A DNA stretch of 11,106 nt from Patescibacteria group bacterium UBA5124 (GCA_002414185.1 DHYS01000005.1:22634-33739); one strand, 5' to 3'; numbered from the stretch's first letter, positions 1-9,773 are shown. Numbers and translations are program-made. Notes: generated by a model not told the origin, from the letters alone.

Positions 1-1
1 T

Positions 2-3000
2 GCTGATTTTGATAAACAAAAAGATTCTCTGGCTAAAGATATTTTAGAACAAAAGCAAAAGGATATAGAATCTAAGAAAAATGAAATAGAAGCTAAGAAG
101 AAAGAAACGCAAGAATTAATTTCTAAATTGAGAAAGGAAATTTTGGAAAGACAAAAAGATAATCAAGAATCTGCAGAAAAAACTGAAATAGATAAAAAAT
201 TGGAAGAATTAGATAAAAAGGTTTCTGCTGATTTGGATATGTATGAGAAAGAGTTGAGTACAATGGATGTTAAATCAACTTCTTTTTGGGAAAAATTGAA
301 GGCTGTTCCAGGTAAAGTATGGGAATGGGCTAAAGAAAATCCTAAGACAGCTATAGCTGCTACCTTGTGAACGGGATTGCTTATTTGGTGAATTTCTAGA
401 TTATTTAGGAAACATAAAGATGATGAAGAAAATGATGAAGGAACAAATAATAAACATAAAAAAAAGAAGTGATTTTGGAATCATGGTGTAGGAAAATTTT
501 TGAAATGGGTTGGTATCTGAGCAGCTGCAACATTTGGATTAAGTTGGTTGCGAGATAAGTTTAAACCAGAAAATCAAAAAGACCCAGAGAATCAGAAAAG
601 TGATTTTGATAAATTATCAGAAACTGAGAAACAAAATTATAATAAAGTATGAGATAGTATAAATTCATTTATGCAAAACTGAACAGCAAGTACTGATGCT
701 GAATATCTTTTATGAAAAGATGAAAATTGAATCGATCAGCCTCAATATCGTTGATTGGTTCCTTATTCTTTGGATAAAAGTTATGATAATGTTTGAAATA
801 TTATTACTGAATGAGCAATTTATAAAGAGGAAGCATATAGAACTTTTGAAAATATAAAAGATCTTCTTGTTGGACCAATGAAAGATCTTATAGCTAAGAC
901 TTTGATGCCAATGCTTATGACGGTTAAAGATTTTTCTGTGTTTGGATTTAAGCCTGGAGAATCAATGGCTGATGGTATCTTGCGTTGGCTTGAAGATGAT
1001 AAGGATGCTCATACAAAATATTTAAATCATTTTTTTAGACAATATACAAATGTTCTTTGTTATCTAGAATCTAAGAGATCTCAACTGCAATATAAACTTG
1101 TTGAAAATGCTCTAAAACAACAGGCTTTTGATGGAAAAAAATGGGAAGAATTGTCTCCTGAAGATCAACAAGATGAAATACAAGAAAAATGTTGAGATAT
1201 TCAATGGCTTCAACAATATGGTATAACGGATAAATTAGAAGAATTGTTTTTGAAAAAAAAGATTGTTGATATAGATACTACTTTTCAGCAGTATGGACTA
1301 GATACGGTAGTTCTTTCTCCTCATTTAGAAAGTGTTGTTCATGATGTTGATGAAGATATGAATGATATTTTGGAGGTGGATGAAACTACTAAAAAAAGTG
1401 TTTTGGATAGAGCAGAGGATGAACTAAAAGCAGGATCGTTGTCTGAAGAAACAAAGAAAGAATTGATAGAAAGCTCTGAAGATCTTGTAGATGATATTTC
1501 AAATGAAGAATGAACAGGATTTTTTAATAAAGCATTTCAACCATTGACTATTCTTTTTAATTCTGATGATGCGGTAAAGGATCAATTGTTTGATCAGTTT
1601 TCTGCTACGATAAGTGCTATGCAGTCTGTATTTCTACGTTATAGAGATAAGTTTGGAACAGGTACTATTACCCTTCAGGATATTCAGGATTATAGAAAAG
1701 AAGTTGATAAGTATATTGCTACAAAAAAAGAAATAGCTATGAAGATTGCTAGTATTCAAGATATTAATGATAATGCCCCAGATAAAGTATTAAGATTTTG
1801 TAAATCGTATTGGGCTGCACTTGCATGATGATTTAAGCTCTTTACTGATGGAAAAGAGAATCCTGCTTATGAATGGTTTTTTAAGAGTTTTTGGACTATT
1901 GCTGCTGGGGCTCCTATCTTATATGTTGCTTGAGGTTTAGGGATTGCAGGTAAGGGAGTAAGAGCTCTTAAAGTTACTCTAGCTCCAGTGTATTATACTG
2001 GTATTGGTATTTTAAATCTCAGTAAATATGCACTTGGAAAAAGTTTTGCAAAATGATGGTACTGGAAAAAAGAAATTATAGCTTCTAGTAATCCAGAAGG
2101 ACTTTTTCATTATGCATTTATGTCATGAGAATTGTCTGATAAAAATATTATTCAAATTGCTCATAAAAAAAACTGGCGTATTTGATGAAATATAGTTACT
2201 TCTAATAATGTTAATCAATTTATTAAAGATAGATTTTTGTTTTCATCTGAAGAAGATGTTCTTATCTTTAGAAAGTATGCTCAGCAAAAGAATCTAAATC
2301 GTATTATGCTTACTAGGGAGGTAACAGGAGTTAATGCAGCGGATAAACTTTGGCATCATGTATATCAAAGAAAGTTAAATACAAACTTTGGAATACAGAA
2401 AGAAGCTATACAAAAAATTCGTGATTTGGATACTTTGATGTGAAAATCTGGTCTTACTGTAGAAGGAAAGTTTCTTAGAAAAGCGTTGTATACTATAGAT
2501 CCAAAAGATTTTGATAAATTTTATGATTTTGTACATACGGGAAATATTCTTGATACTATTAAATGACTTACTGTTTCTGGGGAAACTTTTGGAAAGAATT
2601 TTGCAAAAAATATTAGTGTATTTACTGATGCTGCTGATGTTAAACGTTTTGTGCAAGAAGTGAAAAAACTTCCAAATTATGATGAAGCACTTTTGCGTAC
2701 AGTAATGAAAAATTGGGATAGCGTTAAAGTGAGACTAAATAATGGAGAGTCGTTGGTTTCTTTTGTTTCTTCATTATCAAGATCTTCATCTGCGGGTGCA
2801 GTTATCGAATCAACAGTAGATATTATTTCTCCAGAGATAAAATCTATAGAAACAGTTGTTACTCAAAATATGGATGAGTTGAATAGATTGAAGGGGCTTG
2901 ATGGTATCTCTCCAATTAAGAAGAATTATCTTAAAAAACAACTTAACTCTTTGGAAGAATTTAGATCTAGAATAAAATGATTTTCTCCTGAGGATATTAA

Positions 3001-3304
3001 AAACTTTAAAACGCTTGAAGGTTTACATGTAAAACCAGTTCATATTGTAGAGATTCTTGATTTAACAAAAGATTCGGCGAGTACTGTTGCTAAAGCGTTT
3101 GCAAAATGAGATGTATCACATTTAATTACTGTGTTAAAAGCAGAGAAAGAGTCTTTAAAAAATTCAGGAAAGATTGTTGAGTGAATAGAAGAAATATTGG
3201 ACGTTTTGAAAAGATCTCGTGGACAGTGAGTAGTTGAAGGACTTGATGAAGCTGCTAGAATTGTTAAAACACTTGCTAAATTTATTTCTAAAGTACATGT
3301 ATAA
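2..3304 (+). CDS. Giant alpha-helical coiled-coil membrane protein, 5' end outside window (UGA = Gly)
   Basis: One open frame with no TAA or TAG runs from the window edge to TAA at 3302-3304, giving 1100 visible residues. It holds 26 UGA codons by my count, which I read as glycine. Residues 1-100 are very rich in Lys and Glu with heptad-like spacing, a likely coiled coil. Two hydrophobic segments follow (about 115-135 and 166-183) separated by a charged Asp/Glu/Lys linker, then a long helical region with an acidic stretch near residues 450-500. A third Gly/Ala-rich hydrophobic block lies at about 629-680. The C-terminal 400 residues look like charged amphipathic helices without a recognisable motif. 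The next gene starts 2 bases after the stop, so the two are surely co-transcribed. I do not recognise the family. Large size, coiled coils and hydrophobic patches also occur in phage tape-measure proteins, but no other tail gene is visible. The coding call is firm; the function is unknown. Confidence 0.93.
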
Positions 3305-3306
3305 AT

Positions 3307-6300
3307 ATGACTGATCAACAAGAGGTTCTTACCTTAAAACAAGAAGTTGCTGATGAATATCTAAAAAAATTCAAAGATGAATTATGATTTTTAAAATCAT
3401 TAGCAATTTTACCTATTGAAAATAAAATAAAGGATATTCTTCTGTCTGATCAAAAAGTTAGTGGTAGTTTTGAAGATTTAGATATTGGATTTTGGAAGTA
3501 TATTGTGAATGTAGTTTCTCCTACAACAGCTGAACAGATTTTTACTTTTCTTAAAGAAAAGCAGGAACTTTTGGTAAGTAATCATACTAAAGAAGAACTT
3601 CAACATTTACATAATCAAATATTAGGTATTCCAGATGCTCCGTCGACATCTGCTTCTGCAAATAGTTCTGTAAATAATTCAAATAGTTCTTCAAATACTG
3701 ATACTCCTCATAATGCTGTAGTAGATTGAGTAGTGGTTGCTGGAATATGAACTACGGGGATTGTTTGAGCATCTACAATAGAAAAAATGGCTAAGGGAAA
3801 AAAACTTAGTGAAGTTATTAATCCAAAAGAAACCCAGCAATTACTTAATCAATTAGCGGATGATTTTGCCCGTAAAGCGGAAAATCCGAAAATTCCTAAT
3901 TTTATGAAGAAAAATTTTAAAAAATCTGCAGAAATTTTTAGAGATGGAGCAAAACTTGATAAGGAGACTGTTCATGCTTTGGAAGTCCGACAAAAATTAG
4001 AATCTAAATTACCTTTTTCTGTATTAAAAAAATGATTAAATATTCCTAAATCAACAGCTAAACTTTTGCAAGGTCTTGATAAGACAGCATTAGAGGAGTT
4101 AGCTCGTATAAAAGATATGTCTAAAGTTAGAACATTCCTAGAAAGTAAATGAATTATTGGATTGTCTGATGAGGTGATTAGAGCTTTTTCTTTGTCATGA
4201 CAGGTAGGAGATGTAGAATGATTGATTAGTATTTGTGCAGCTTCAAGTAAGATAGTTTCTTTAGGAAAAGCATTGAAATGTGTAGGAATTATAGATGCTT
4301 TGGCATTATGATTTAGTGCTTGGGCTCTAATGGAAAATAAGAATGAAGCACAGGAAATGGCTAAAATTAATGCGTTGAGAGCAGATGTTCATCGTCAGAA
4401 GGGAAATATACAATTCTGGGCTGTTGATGTGTGAAGTACTGCTGCAATTGCTTTGATTACTACATGTACTATGATTGGAAGTATTGCTCCGGGAATAGGT
4501 ACTGCTATTGGATTTGCTGTTTGAGTTGCTGCTTATGGTGCAAGTGAATTGATTGCAGCATATTATGCTAAAAAAGAATTTTATGCACAAAATGAAATAG
4601 AATTAAGAAACCAATATAGAACTGAAGTGAAACAAGCTCTTGTACAAGCTATTTCTTCAGAAAATAATGGATTTGATGTTTCTTTAAAAAAACAAGTAGA
4701 ATATGAAAAGGGACGTCCTTTGACTACTATAGAAGATGCTTGGAGAGCTTTGATTTGGCAGGAATGATTGGAAAATTGAGAATATTCTTTGATTCAACAA
4801 CAACAAGCACAACATCTTTCGGATGAAGAATTTAAGAAAACTTTGGATGCTCAACAATTAACTCTCTATACTCAACAAACAGAAAAACTTAGTTCTTTGG
4901 TTGATCTGAGATTGTCTTATATTAAACAGCAGCAGGTTTCTCCTGATTTTGCTAGTATAGAACAAATACTTGCTGATTCTCAAACTTTTGCTTGTATGAA
5001 AGATACTTCTTCGGATCAGTATATCTCTGGATGTTCTACAATTTCAGAGTATCAGCAAAAATATAAAGAACGCTTGATGCAAGATGATGCTGCTTGATTC
5101 TCAGCTTTGGAGACTTTGTATGCACAAAATCCAAGTCGTTTTGAATCTATCTATCAATGAAGTAATTATTATGAACAAATCCTTTCTGCAAGTAAAGATG
5201 ATACGTCATTGAAGGATTCGTACGATATTTTACATCAGAATATTTCTTTTCTCCATCATTATGCGCAACGAAAACATTTTGGTCAAGGAATAGAATATTC
5301 TAATAGTTTTACGCTTGCTTATGATAATACTCATTCTGATATAGATTTAAATTATCTTGAAAGTTTTTTGAAAACTTGGAAGACTGATACTATTCCTTCA
5401 TATACTGAAGATCAAATGAAATCTTATTTTATATCTAATGCTCTTGAAGATAGATTAGCATCTGATTTTGAAGTTGCTGATTCGATAGGACAAAACGTTT
5501 TGTATAGAGTAGCTAGGGAATTTCATGGATATAGTGGTCATAATGATATGAATGCTTTGATGCAATATTTTCAATCAGGAAAGGAAAATGCTTTATGACT
5601 TTATTATGATAAATGATGGTATATCAATAATGATTGGGCTATAGATAAGGATATAGATTTACATTATATAGAATCTCATTCTGTGCAGGAAACTATTAAT
5701 CATTGGCGTATTTCTGATGCTTTAGTTACCGCAACAGGTCATGAAGATGAATCTTTAAATACTGCTTTTTGGACTCGTTTTGAAAAAATTCTTGATGAAG
5801 AAAAATCTTATAAAAATCCAGATCATTGTGCACAAATTCAACAAGAGGTGATTGATTATATATCTCAGGCTGCTGGTTCTTTTGTTGAATTGCCGGTAGA
5901 TCTTGTGGTGAAGGCTAAGAAAGTTGGTCTTTGAGATGTGAATAAATTTTTATTTTCTTTTCAACAAGGTAGATTGATTGCATATACAGGAGCTGGCTGG
6001 TCAACAGAGCAATTGCATTTTACATGAATTCCTGTGGATATTAGTTATGTTGGTGGAAATCTTACAACAGGTGCTTCTGTTGTTCAGGAAACACAACAGG
6101 ATAAAAATGTTTCAGCTACTTTTGCTGCTGTGCAGGATATGATTGAACATAGAGATCCTCGTATTATTTTACCTAATAGAGGAAAAATCCATTTTGATGC
6201 ACAAACAAAAGAGTTAATTAGTCGATGATGATCTAGAAAAATAGATATAACAGGTCTAAAAATAGAATGATTATCTTTGCAATTTAATACTATCAAGGAA

Positions 6301-6528
6301 CTCCTTATTGCTGCTAACTTTCTTAATCGATGTAAGCATACGTATCCCGATGTTAAGGATTTTTATACTGGATCTATGATGGGTATAGATTATGGTATTT
6401 ATAGGTCAGAGAGTTGATTAGATACACAGATTTGGGATGTTGATACAATCAAAGAAATTTGTCCTAGTTTGTTGGATAGTAATAATGATGTATATCAGAG
6501 TTTTGTGAACTGTATGAATACCTTATAA
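3307..6528 (+). CDS. Giant helical protein with Gly/Ala-rich hydrophobic hairpin, function unknown (UGA = Gly)
   Basis: This 1073-aa protein starts at ATG 3307, two bases after the previous stop, and ends with TAA. It has 23 in-frame UGA codons. Order of parts: a helical N-terminal domain (1-108); a Ser/Thr/Asn/Ala-rich linker (about 109-138); a Gly/Val-rich hydrophobic segment (about 138-158); a Lys-rich helical region; a hydrophobic stretch near 325-343; then a long Gly/Ala-rich hydrophobic block at about 372-420 with a central Pro-Gly turn, which looks like a two-helix membrane hairpin. A Gln-rich helical region (about 490-560) follows, then a long C-terminal part rich in Tyr, Asp and Trp that looks globular. 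There is no N-terminal signal peptide and no Shine-Dalgarno sequence, so translation may be coupled to the upstream gene. The hairpin resembles those of pore-forming or membrane-inserting proteins in general character only. I cannot name a family; the neighbouring peptidase suggests a role at the cell envelope. Confidence 0.93.
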
Positions 6529-6539
6529 AAATTTGTTTG

Positions 6540-6569
6540 TAATATAATTTATTTCTTACTCATATTACT
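6540..6569 (+). promoter_or_regulatory. Possible internal promoter (-10 TATAAT) before the peptidase gene
   Basis: The 41-bp gap between the second giant gene and the peptidase gene contains a perfect TATAAT at 6543-6548, 21 bases before the ATG. No convincing -35 box lies 16-18 bases upstream. No Shine-Dalgarno sequence is present. It may give the peptidase some independent expression, but AT-rich DNA produces such boxes by chance. Confidence 0.3.
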
Positions 6570-7715
6570 ATGACAGTAGATGAAAAACTAGAAGAAAATA
6601 CTGATGATACTGAAAATACTGATACTGATGAACAAGATGCTGCTGATGAACAAGATGCTGCTGATGAACAATCAGATACAATAGAAGATCTTAGAGATGA
6701 GATTGCTGATTTGTATGTAACTATGCTTGATGCCAAGAAAGAATGAGTAGTCTGAACTGCAGCATGAATAGGTGTTTCACTTAATCCTCTCAAAAATGAA
6801 GCTAAAGAATATATTTTATCAGATGATACTGACGATAAAGATCTTTTTGATAAAGTTTGAACTAAAATTAAAAAAGCTTTTATTGAAAAACTTACTGGAG
6901 GTACTTTATTGGAATATAATAAAGCAGATTTGGATAAGATGAAAGCTATTATTCAACAAAATAGAGATAATAAAGCTGCTTTGGAAAGTATTAGATCTCA
7001 AATAGAGGAATGAAAAGATCCTCTTCAAGAATCATCATCAGATACAACAATTTCACAAAATACAACTATTTCTCCTGATGCTTCTTCTACGGTTGTCTCT
7101 GCGTGAGTTTGAACTACTTCGGTTGAATCATTAGTTATAGATAAGAAAGAAAGAGTAATGGATGAATTGGATAAGGTTTTGGAATATGATAAAACTCATC
7201 CAATAAAATATAAAATGGGAGAAAGGACTTCTCTCGAAAATGGTTTGGATTGTTCTGGATTGATTATTTATACAATGCATCAAGCTGGTTTAGAAGCTCC
7301 TGGTGCTGAATCTAGAGCTATGTTTTCAAATCTTGATACAGAAAAACTGGAAATGGATGATGATGGAGATATAACAAATCTGAATACTATCAAGGCTGGT
7401 GATACACTTTTTTGGAATACAACCAATCCGGATTATGATTGGAAAGATGTAAAATGATGAATTCCTCATATACAAAAAGATGGAAACGATTACCGTATCC
7501 ATCATGTTGCGTTTGTTAAAGAAGTAAGCTCTTCTGGAAAAATTATTATAGTAGAATCTAATGGTGCTCAGTGAGTTGTAGAAAGAGAAATAGATTATAC
7601 TCATGAACTCAAGGATACAAAACATAAGTCTGAATTGTTTGTAGGTCATGTAAACTATAATCAACTTCTAGCCTATGTGCCACCGCAAATAAATGATTAT
7701 AGAATGGCTGCATAA
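6570..7715 (+). CDS. NlpC/P60-family cysteine peptidase, probable peptidoglycan endopeptidase (UGA = Gly)
   Basis: A 381-aa protein with 10 UGA codons. Members of the NlpC/P60 family cleave peptide cross-links or stems of peptidoglycan, usually the gamma-D-Glu-diaminopimelate (or Lys) bond. The peptidase domain is C-terminal, from about residue 195. The nucleophile motif is DCSGLI with Cys228. A typical KAGDTLFW motif follows, then His312 in HHVAFV as the catalytic histidine. The third polar position appears to be Glu329 in the stretch IVESNG, where many members have His, so this is a variation to note. The N-terminal half is an acidic tail (1-45) with a tandem repeat, a helical segment, and a Ser/Thr-rich linker (about 155-185). 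No signal peptide is visible, so export would need another route. The gene is third in the operon with the two giant proteins. It ends 1 bp from the convergent lexA stop. Family call is firm; substrate and target cell are inferred. Confidence 0.9.
6627..6671 (+). repeat. In-frame 18-bp tandem repeat, 2.5 copies
   Basis: The unit GATGAACAAGATGCTGCT occurs at 6627-6644 and 6645-6662, followed by a half copy GATGAACAA at 6663-6671. It encodes DEQDAA twice and then DEQ (residues 20-34) in the acidic N-terminus of the peptidase. Copies are identical at the DNA level, which indicates recent slippage and probable length variation between strains. Confidence 0.9.
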
Positions 7716-7716
7716 A

Positions 7717-8340
7717 TTACATATCTTTGATTATTTTTTTGACTATACCTATAACTTTGGTATCGTCGTATTTGCTGATTTCTAACTTATCGAAGAATCT
7801 ATTTACGGATTCTAACATCCACTTATTTTCTTGTTTGATGATTTTTTTGAGCTTTGGAAGATCATTGTGAACTACAAAAATATAATCGTTGATGTCATAG
7901 TTTTCTTGTTGTTGGATAAGAACGAGGTCTCCGTCTTGGATTTTGGGTTCCATACTATTTCCTTTTGCTCTTACAAAGAAGCATCTACTTGGATCTTTGA
8001 TACCGAGCATAACGGGAGTAACAGGAATTCTTTCTTGGGTGTATTCGTCAAGAATTTTCTTACCTTGATTACCACATTGTGCAAAACCATAGATAGGTAA
8101 CTGAATAACATCATTTCGTTGGTCGCCGATACTTTCTCTGATAAGATGATATCCAGATTCATCTTTGGTGAAGTATCCTTTTAAAACTAATTGATTTAGT
8201 TTGTTGAGTACTGTTTGTGGATGACTTACTCCAATAGCAGATGCAATTTCTCTCAAAGTAATACTTTCGTTGTAAGTATTTTTTTTGAAAAAAGAAATAA
8301 GTGCTTTTTGGATGCTGTCGAGAGTTTGTTTTTTGAGCAT
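7717..8340 (-). CDS. lexA: LexA-type SOS repressor, self-cleaving (S24 peptidase)
   Basis: A 207-aa protein, close to the usual LexA length of about 200. Residues 1-67 form a winged helix-turn-helix DNA-binding domain (recognition region about 28-50). Residues 80-207 form the S24 peptidase/dimerisation domain: cleavage-site region LPIYGFAQCGNQG with Cys89-Gly90 as the scissile pair, Ser129 in KGNSMEP as nucleophile, and Lys165 in KLKKI as general base. LexA normally cleaves at Ala-Gly; Cys-Gly is the pair used by UmuD. The N-terminal DNA-binding domain rules out UmuD. It should repress SOS genes until RecA filaments trigger self-cleavage. An in-frame TAA 18 bases upstream fixes the start at this ATG. 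The gene has no UGA codon. It is divergent from recA, with candidate operators between them, and its stop lies 1 bp from the convergent peptidase gene. A prophage CI-like repressor is less likely given the wHTH and recA context. Confidence 0.9.
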   Translation of the reverse strand: MLKKQTLDSIQKALISFFKKNTYNESITLREIASAIGVSHPQTVLNKLNQLVLKGYFTKDESGYHLIRESIGDQRNDVIQLPIYGFAQCGNQGKKILDEYTQERIPVTPVMLGIKDPSRCFFVRAKGNSMEPKIQDGDLVLIQQQENYDINDYIFVVHNDLPKLKKIIKQENKWMLESVNRFFDKLEISKYDDTKVIGIVKKIIKDM

Positions 8341-8370
8341 GTTTTTTTGTACTGGTTAAATATAACTCCT

Positions 8371-8400
8371 TATATATAAAAAAATTTTTGACAAAATCAA
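8371..8400 (-). promoter_or_regulatory. Predicted lexA promoter
   Basis: On the minus strand TTGATT (8400-8395) and TATATA (8378-8373, or 8376-8371) are separated by 16-18 bases. The start point would fall near 8366, giving a leader of about 26 nt. One TTTTGACAAAA dyad lies in the spacer, so a bound repressor would block RNA polymerase, as expected for autoregulation. Confidence 0.55.
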
Positions 8401-8438
8401 GAGTTTTTTGACAAAATAATAATAATTTTTGACAAAAT
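8385..8438. promoter_or_regulatory. Three tandem dyads, candidate LexA operators
   Basis: The 13-mer TTTTTGACAAAAT occurs exactly at 8385-8397, 8405-8417 and 8426-8438. Each contains the perfect dyad TTTTG-A-CAAAA. Starts are 20 and 21 bp apart, about two helical turns, so bound proteins would sit on one DNA face. The array lies between divergent lexA and recA and overlaps the predicted lexA promoter. The motif differs from the E. coli (CTGT-N8-ACAG) and Bacillus LexA boxes, but LexA sites vary between phyla. Each copy also contains TTGACA, a -35 match, though none has a good -10 on the plus strand. Confidence 0.65.
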
Positions 8439-8516
8439 ATAAAATACTAGGTCTAAACTAATAAAAAATCTCTTGATTTTCTTGAAAAAATGTCTAAATT
8501 TCTTTGCGGCGATATG

Positions 8517-8530
8517 TTTCTGTCAAGAAA
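8517..8530. promoter_or_regulatory. Possible degenerate operator upstream of recA
   Basis: TTTCTGTCAAGAAA reads TTTCTTGACAGAAA on the minus strand. It shares the TTGACA core of the three upstream dyads and has TTTCT/AGAAA arms of its own. It sits 35 bp upstream of the recA -35 box. It could be a weaker LexA site serving recA, but it matches the other copies only in the core. Confidence 0.25.
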
Positions 8531-8564
8531 TGATTTGATTTGGATCTCCAAAAACTCATCTCTG

Positions 8565-8594
8565 TTGAAATATTCGATACATTAGTTTTATACT
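8565..8594 (+). promoter_or_regulatory. Predicted recA promoter
   Basis: TTGAAA (8565-8570) and TATACT (8589-8594) are separated by 18 bases. A start near 8601 would leave a leader of only about 8 nt before the ATG at 8609, too short for a Shine-Dalgarno site, and none is present. Confidence 0.6.
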
Positions 8595-8608
8595 CTATAT
8601 CACATATT

Positions 8609-9688
8609 ATGACTGTTACAAAAAACAAGCCTGAATTGAATGAGGCACTCAAAAACATTGAAAAACAATTTGGAAAATGAGCTATTATGAAAATGGGAGA
8701 CAATTCAAATGTATGATTGGTGAATACTATTCATAGTGGATCATATGTATTAGACTTAATCCTTGGTGGAGGATATCCAGAAGGAAGAGTGGTGGAAATT
8801 TATGGACCAGAATCTTCAGGTAAGACAACTATAGCACTTCATGCTATTGCAGAAGTACAAAAAAGAGGAGATACGGCTGCGTTTATCGATGCAGAACATG
8901 CATTGGATCCTAATTATGCAAGAACATTAGGAGTAGATACTGACAATTTGTTTCTTTCTCAACCTGATCACGGAGAACAAGCATTACAAATAGCAGAAGA
9001 ATTAGCTAAATCTGGAGCTGTTAAGTTGATCGTTATTGATTCGGTTGCTGCATTGGTTCCTAAAGCTGAAGTAGAAGGGGATATGGGAGATAGTTATATG
9101 GGACTTCAAGCTAGAATGATGTCACAAGGACTTAGAAAATTGACATCTATCTTGGCTAAGACAGGTACTATCTGTATCTTTATTAATCAAATCCGTATGA
9201 AGATAGGAGTGATGTTTGGAAATCCAGAAACTACTACAGGAGGTAATGCATTGAAGTTTTTTGCTTCTCAAAGAATTGAAATCAGAAAAGGAGATAAAAT
9301 CATGGAAGATAAAGATCAAGTTGGATACTTTGCTAAGGTAAAAACTGCTAAAAATAAGATATTTGCTCCATTTAAAACAGCAGAACTTCCTGTAAAATGG
9401 AAGATGGGATATGATAAAGCTTCTGATATTACTGAAGCTGCTAGTATTCTTAAATTGGTATCTAGATCAGGTGCATTTTATACTATAGGAAATCAAAAAA
9501 TCCAAGGTAAAGAAAAACTTATTCAACTTATTGAATCAGATGAAAAAATGAGATCTGTATTAGAAAAAGATATTCAGATTAAGATCAAAGAAATGAGAAT
9601 GGGTAAAAAAGTATTGGATGATGATGCTTTGCAAGCTGTTACGGCAGAAATTGAAGCAGAATCAGCAGAACAAGATGATCAAGAATAA
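8609..9688 (+). CDS. recA: RecA recombinase (UGA = Gly)
   Basis: A 359-aa RecA of normal length. RecA forms ATP-dependent filaments on single-stranded DNA, drives strand exchange and activates LexA self-cleavage. Visible motifs match E. coli numbering: EKQFGKG near 18-24, Walker A GPESSGKTT at 66-74 with Lys72, the Walker B strand LIVIDS around 140-145, the MAW motif FINQIRMKIGVMFGNPE, loop L2 with ETTTGGNALKF, and an acidic C-terminal tail. The true start is ATG 8609; under the standard code the gene seems to start at a TTG at 8717 and loses 36 residues, because codons 24 and 36 are UGA. Codon 24 is the invariant glycine of KQFGKG, so this gene fixes the code. It is divergent from lexA and followed by its own terminator. 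It uses UGA for only 2 of its roughly 33 glycines. Confidence 0.98.
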
Positions 9689-9690
9689 TT

Positions 9691-9717
9691 TCTATTGCTG
9701 GATGCCATCAGAATAGA
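9691..9717 (+). other. Imperfect hairpin in recA 3' UTR
   Basis: TCTATT (9691-9696) pairs with AATAGA (9712-9717), with inner pairing CTGGAT/ATCAG around a short GCC loop and one bulged G. It starts 3 bases after the recA stop and has no T-tract, so it is not a terminator by itself. It may protect the transcript 3' end. Confidence 0.35.
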
Positions 9718-9736
9718 TAAGAAAGAATATAGAAAG

Positions 9737-9762
9737 TCTCTCAGTAATGGGAGATTTTTTTT
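9737..9762 (+). terminator. Intrinsic terminator of recA
   Basis: TCTCTC (9737-9742) pairs with GGGAGA (9749-9754), one G-T pair, loop AGTAAT, followed by eight T (9755-9762). It lies 48 bp after the recA stop. Confidence 0.8.
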
Positions 9763-9773
9763 AAATACTATTG

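Noticed and set aside
2..6528. A string of short ORFs or decayed pseudogenes split by stop codons
   Set aside because: All breaks are UGA; there is no TAA or TAG in frame over 3.2 kb in each of two frames, and RecA shows UGA stands for glycine.
2..7715. Phage tail module (tape measure followed by NlpC/P60 peptidase)
   Set aside because: Size and peptidase order fit loosely, but there are two giants and no capsid, tail-tube, portal, terminase or integrase gene in the window. Kept only as an alternative.
7831..8100. Plus-strand 89-aa ORF opposite lexA
   Set aside because: It lies wholly inside lexA on the other strand and has no recognisable protein character; it is a shadow.
8366..8371. AAGGAG on the minus strand as ribosome-binding site for lexA
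   Set aside because: It lies 25 bases before the ATG and at the predicted transcript start; an in-frame TAA between it and the ATG excludes an earlier start.
8490..8585. A 31-aa ORF on the plus strand between lexA and recA
   Set aside because: It covers the recA -35 box, lacks a clear promoter or ribosome-binding site, and shows no recognisable sequence; its short length is expected by chance.
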